Origin: Dialister succinatiphilus YIT 11850
Lineage (GTDB): Bacteria; Bacillota; Negativicutes; Veillonellales; Dialisteraceae
Reading direction: 5' to 3'
NCBI RefSeq assembly: GCF_000242435.1
Contig: NZ_JH591189.1
Location: forward strand, 133,370-197,369
DNA length: 64,000 bases
The notes beneath the pieces were generated by a model. The model searched no databases, was not told where the DNA came from, and saw only the letters and a list, made by a program, of their open reading frames with translations. Each line of letters starts with the position of its first letter. Within the stretch, counting starts at the first letter, position 1. Both the position numbers and the translations under genes were made by a program. Below, piece by piece: positions 61,371 to 64,000 of this stretch.

Positions 61371-64000
61371 ATGAGTAATGGGCATTCAGATATAGAAAAT
61401 GCTATAAGGGCATTGACTTATTGGTATACGATGGAATTCCTTAATCAGGAGCCTCTTCCCGATGCAGAAATAAGCAAAAAAATAAACAATGTTGTACTGA
61501 TTCGGCCAGACGAACAGGCTCCGGGGAAAATAGGCTGGATGGCGCAGGCGCTCAAAGAGAGATATGATGATGGAGCTGTCGAAAGTACGGGAGAACTTTC
61601 CATTTTTGTGGGAAGATTCAGCAGGGATGCCATAATCAAGAAGATCATTCAGCTCCTTGGTCAGCAGGATCCCCGCATTGAAAACGCTGCTGATGCAGAT
61701 ATGGCTTTATTTGCATTGCAGACTAGTGCATCAGGCGTATATAAAGAAGGGTCATTTAAAATATCTCCGCTGTTTTGGGCATTGAAGCAGGTACAGAAGG
61801 ATAAGACACTTTCTGATAAGCCTTTTGATTTGGATGATTACCAAATGGAAATGGAGAAGTGGGATAAAAAAATTCATAAGATTTATAGTGATCTGGATCA
61901 GTGGAAATTTGCGAATGATAAGTATGGGAAAAAATATGCCGGTACGGTGATGGAGGATAAGATTAAATACTTATCTGTCCTTGGTGATTACCTGATGGAT
62001 TGGTACCATCAATTTGTCAAAGATTATGTTACTGAATTATTTAACGAAAAGGAGCTCAGCGTTTTTGACTTCTCACGGACAGTGCCTTTTGTGCTTGTAC
62101 AATGTCCAAATCTGACGATTAAGGCTGGCAATAATAAAAAGAATGAAAAAACTGCTGAACCTATTCGTCTGCAGGGGAGCTTTGTAGTGGATGATCTTTA
62201 CATTGTTCTTCAGGAGATGAAGCAGCACCCGGAGCATTTTACCAACGGGATGGGCAAAGTTATTGTTGATTACATCAATGGTCTTCGCAAGACGGATGAA
62301 AGCTTCAACAGAAGGGTGAATATTATTCCACGACAAGATATGTCCGGTCATGATCGAGAACAATTGCGTCATTTTCTTTTTAGAAGTTTAAGTCCTATGA
62401 GGGCACCCAAGGGAAGGTGGCCTTCGCCGTTTCCGCCGGCACTAATGCAGCAGGTAGCGGTGAATATGGCTTGTGCTATGGTAAACCCTGCCATCATGGG
62501 TACGAGAAAATCATCCTATTTCAATGCGAATGGGCCGATTTTTTCCGTAAATGGTCCACCAGGGACAGGTAAAACTACATTATTGAAGGAAATCATTGTA
62601 AACAATATCGTGGAACGAGCTGATTTGTTATCCAATTATGAAAATCCTGATGATGCATTGATGCTTCAGGAATACAAATATGGGGATGCAGTGGACCCTA
62701 AAACAAGAAAGCCCTGCAAGGGACATCGTTATTCCCCTTATGTACCGGGGTATTTTATGTTTAAAGATGATGTTGTCAATAACTATGGGATGCTGGTATG
62801 CTCTTGCAATAATAAGGCCGTAGAGAATATTACTACGGATATCCCGGTAGACAGTGATGTTTCCAAAAGCATAGAGTCCTTTCTGGATACGATGGTAAAG
62901 GAGGGAGACTGGCTGGATGGAATTTCTGACGAAGAAAAGGAGGGATTGGACACCAAGGATTTTTACTTCACTTCTAAGACAAGAAAATTATTGGCAAATG
63001 ACAAGGCATGGGGGCTTATTGCTGCTCCTATGGGAAAGTCACAGAATATTTCTGCTTTTTTCAAGTATGTGCTTGAAGGTCTTATTTACCAGGAGTATTC
63101 TAAGAAGTCTTTGGAAATCCATAAGAAATTATATGGTAATCTTCGGACTCTTTTCCGAAACCAGTATGATAAGGTCTGTGAAATGCAGAAGAAATTAAGT
63201 ACTTGGCATAGTCATCATATGGATTCTTATTATCTGTGGCGATTACAGGAAAGGCAGAAATATATCTATTATCACTATCACAAATTAGAAAAGAAAAAAA
63301 GCGCAGGGCCTTTAACAGAGCGTGAAACATTACAATGGGACCAGATATGCAATGAAATTCAGAAAAATATGAAAAACATGCAGATCCTATCGGGACGGCT
63401 TTCTGATGAAACAGAAAAAGATATCATGGAGCAGTGTCAACGAGATCAGGAGAGGAAGGCTGACTTTGAAAAATATATCCCTCTTGATCAAGATTTCCTC
63501 TCCAAGCTTTTTAGTGATGATGAAGAATGTGCTACTGCTGCTCATGTATGTGATCCGGGTTTTACCTATGACTATGATCTTGAAAGAAAGAAGCTTTTTT
63601 TGCTGGCTATGATGCTGCAAAAGGAATTTGTCCTTTCATCCAAGAAGGTGAAGTATAATTTACAGAACTTTCAAATGCTTAAGAATGGTAAGATTTCAGG
63701 AATGGAGAAGAAGATTAACTTCACCGATCCGGATAATGAGTATCATGAGGATTATGAACAGGCCATGGGACCAGCACTCCAGACATTGTTTCTTGTCGTA
63801 CCTGTGATTTCAAGTACGTTTGCTTCGGTTAAGCGCTTCCTGGAGGGAGTGGGGCAGGAGAGCATTGGCATGCTTATTGTGGATGAATCAGGCCAGGCTT
63901 CACCTCAACTGGCAATCGGTGCTATGTATCGTTCTCGAAGTGCCATGATTGTTGGCGATCCTAAGCAGGTAGAGCCGGTGGTGACTGATGAGTTGGCTCT
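61371..64000 (+). CDS. SF1/AAA helicase, partial (runs off the window)
   Basis: The frame stays open from ATG at 61371 to the last base, about 876 codons. After a 390-residue N-terminal region of unknown fold it shows Walker A NGPPGTGKTT (codons near 62545) and a long insertion of 440 residues. Walker B follows as LIVDESGQASPQLA, with VGDPKQVEPV near the end. These are motifs of DNA2/UPF1-type SF1B helicases (AAA_11/AAA_12). The C-terminal helicase motifs lie outside. AGGAGAG precedes the start. It follows the UvrD-nuclease gene closely and probably belongs to the same system. Confidence 0.88.
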   Translation, partial: MSNGHSDIENAIRALTYWYTMEFLNQEPLPDAEISKKINNVVLIRPDEQAPGKIGWMAQALKERYDDGAVESTGELSIFVGRFSRDAIIKKIIQLLGQQDPRIENAADADMALFALQTSASGVYKEGSFKISPLFWALKQVQKDKTLSDKPFDLDDYQMEMEKWDKKIHKIYSDLDQWKFANDKYGKKYAGTVMEDKIKYLSVLGDYLMDWYHQFVKDYVTELFNEKELSVFDFSRTVPFVLVQCPNLTIKAGNNKKNEKTAEPIRLQGSFVVDDLYIVLQEMKQHPEHFTNGMGKVIVDYINGLRKTDESFNRRVNIIPRQDMSGHDREQLRHFLFRSLSPMRAPKGRWPSPFPPALMQQVAVNMACAMVNPAIMGTRKSSYFNANGPIFSVNGPPGTGKTTLLKEIIVNNIVERADLLSNYENPDDALMLQEYKYGDAVDPKTRKPCKGHRYSPYVPGYFMFKDDVVNNYGMLVCSCNNKAVENITTDIPVDSDVSKSIESFLDTMVKEGDWLDGISDEEKEGLDTKDFYFTSKTRKLLANDKAWGLIAAPMGKSQNISAFFKYVLEGLIYQEYSKKSLEIHKKLYGNLRTLFRNQYDKVCEMQKKLSTWHSHHMDSYYLWRLQERQKYIYYHYHKLEKKKSAGPLTERETLQWDQICNEIQKNMKNMQILSGRLSDETEKDIMEQCQRDQERKADFEKYIPLDQDFLSKLFSDDEECATAAHVCDPGFTYDYDLERKKLFLLAMMLQKEFVLSSKKVKYNLQNFQMLKNGKISGMEKKINFTDPDNEYHEDYEQAMGPALQTLFLVVPVISSTFASVKRFLEGVGQESIGMLIVDESGQASPQLAIGAMYRSRSAMIVGDPKQVEPVVTDELA

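Overview
The window looks like a chromosomal segment of a diderm Firmicute of the class Negativicutes, probably a Dialister-like or related Veillonellaceae/Megasphaera-type bacterium. This is inferred from a Firmicutes-style rpmG-secE-nusG-rplKAJL cluster, strong AGGAGG ribosome binding sites, and outer-membrane functions (an RND efflux pump and a TonB-dependent receptor) in the same DNA. No rRNA or other species marker is present, so the genus is a guess.

Layout. 1-7.7 kb: a CpXC-type zinc-ribbon protein, then a TetR regulator-RND adaptor-RND permease operon, separated by unusual GC-rich arrays of short hairpins whose stems vary while the flanks stay constant. 7.7-11.25 kb: rpmG, secE, nusG, rplK, rplA, rplJ, rplL with leader RNA structures. 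rpoB and rpoC, which normally follow rplL, are absent from the remaining 52 kb, so accessory DNA appears to start right behind the rplL terminator.

11.3-17.5 kb: an integrative mobilizable element with a divergent regulator, excisionase, tyrosine integrase, three unknown genes, an oriT-like site and a MobA/MobL relaxase. It is followed by a decayed HNH/AP2 homing-endonuclease-like gene. 18-28.3 kb: low-GC accessory genes. These include small secreted proteins, a HipA-family kinase whose HTH partner has an amber codon at position 3, two XRE-type regulators, two copies of a 10-bp-periodic array with attached hairpin, and a gene with an in-frame 27-bp minisatellite.

28.4-37.2 kb: one operon of five tyrosine recombinases plus a small TnpC-like gene. 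It resembles Tn554 tnpA-tnpB-tnpC, but the long-recombinase pair is duplicated and one copy has lost both catalytic arginines. 37.4-49.6 kb: a tightly coupled operon of an SNF2-family helicase (with a C-terminal nuclease-like domain), two DUF1156-type DNA methylase homologues (one with a broken catalytic motif, the other with an AT-rich central segment) and a DUF499-type ATPase. This is the best candidate for an undescribed or poorly described defence system. It shares parts with BREX and DISARM but lacks PglZ, DrmA and DrmB in the window.

49.9-54.9 kb: an unknown gene, two tandem DUF2075 helicases with N-terminal nuclease motifs, and a MazG-like pyrophosphohydrolase. 55.0-57.6 kb: a TonB-dependent receptor and a small exported protein. 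58.2-64.0 kb: a UvrD-like helicase-nuclease followed by an SF1/AAA helicase that runs off the window end. Functionally, 28-64 kb reads as a mobile-element-carried defence island.
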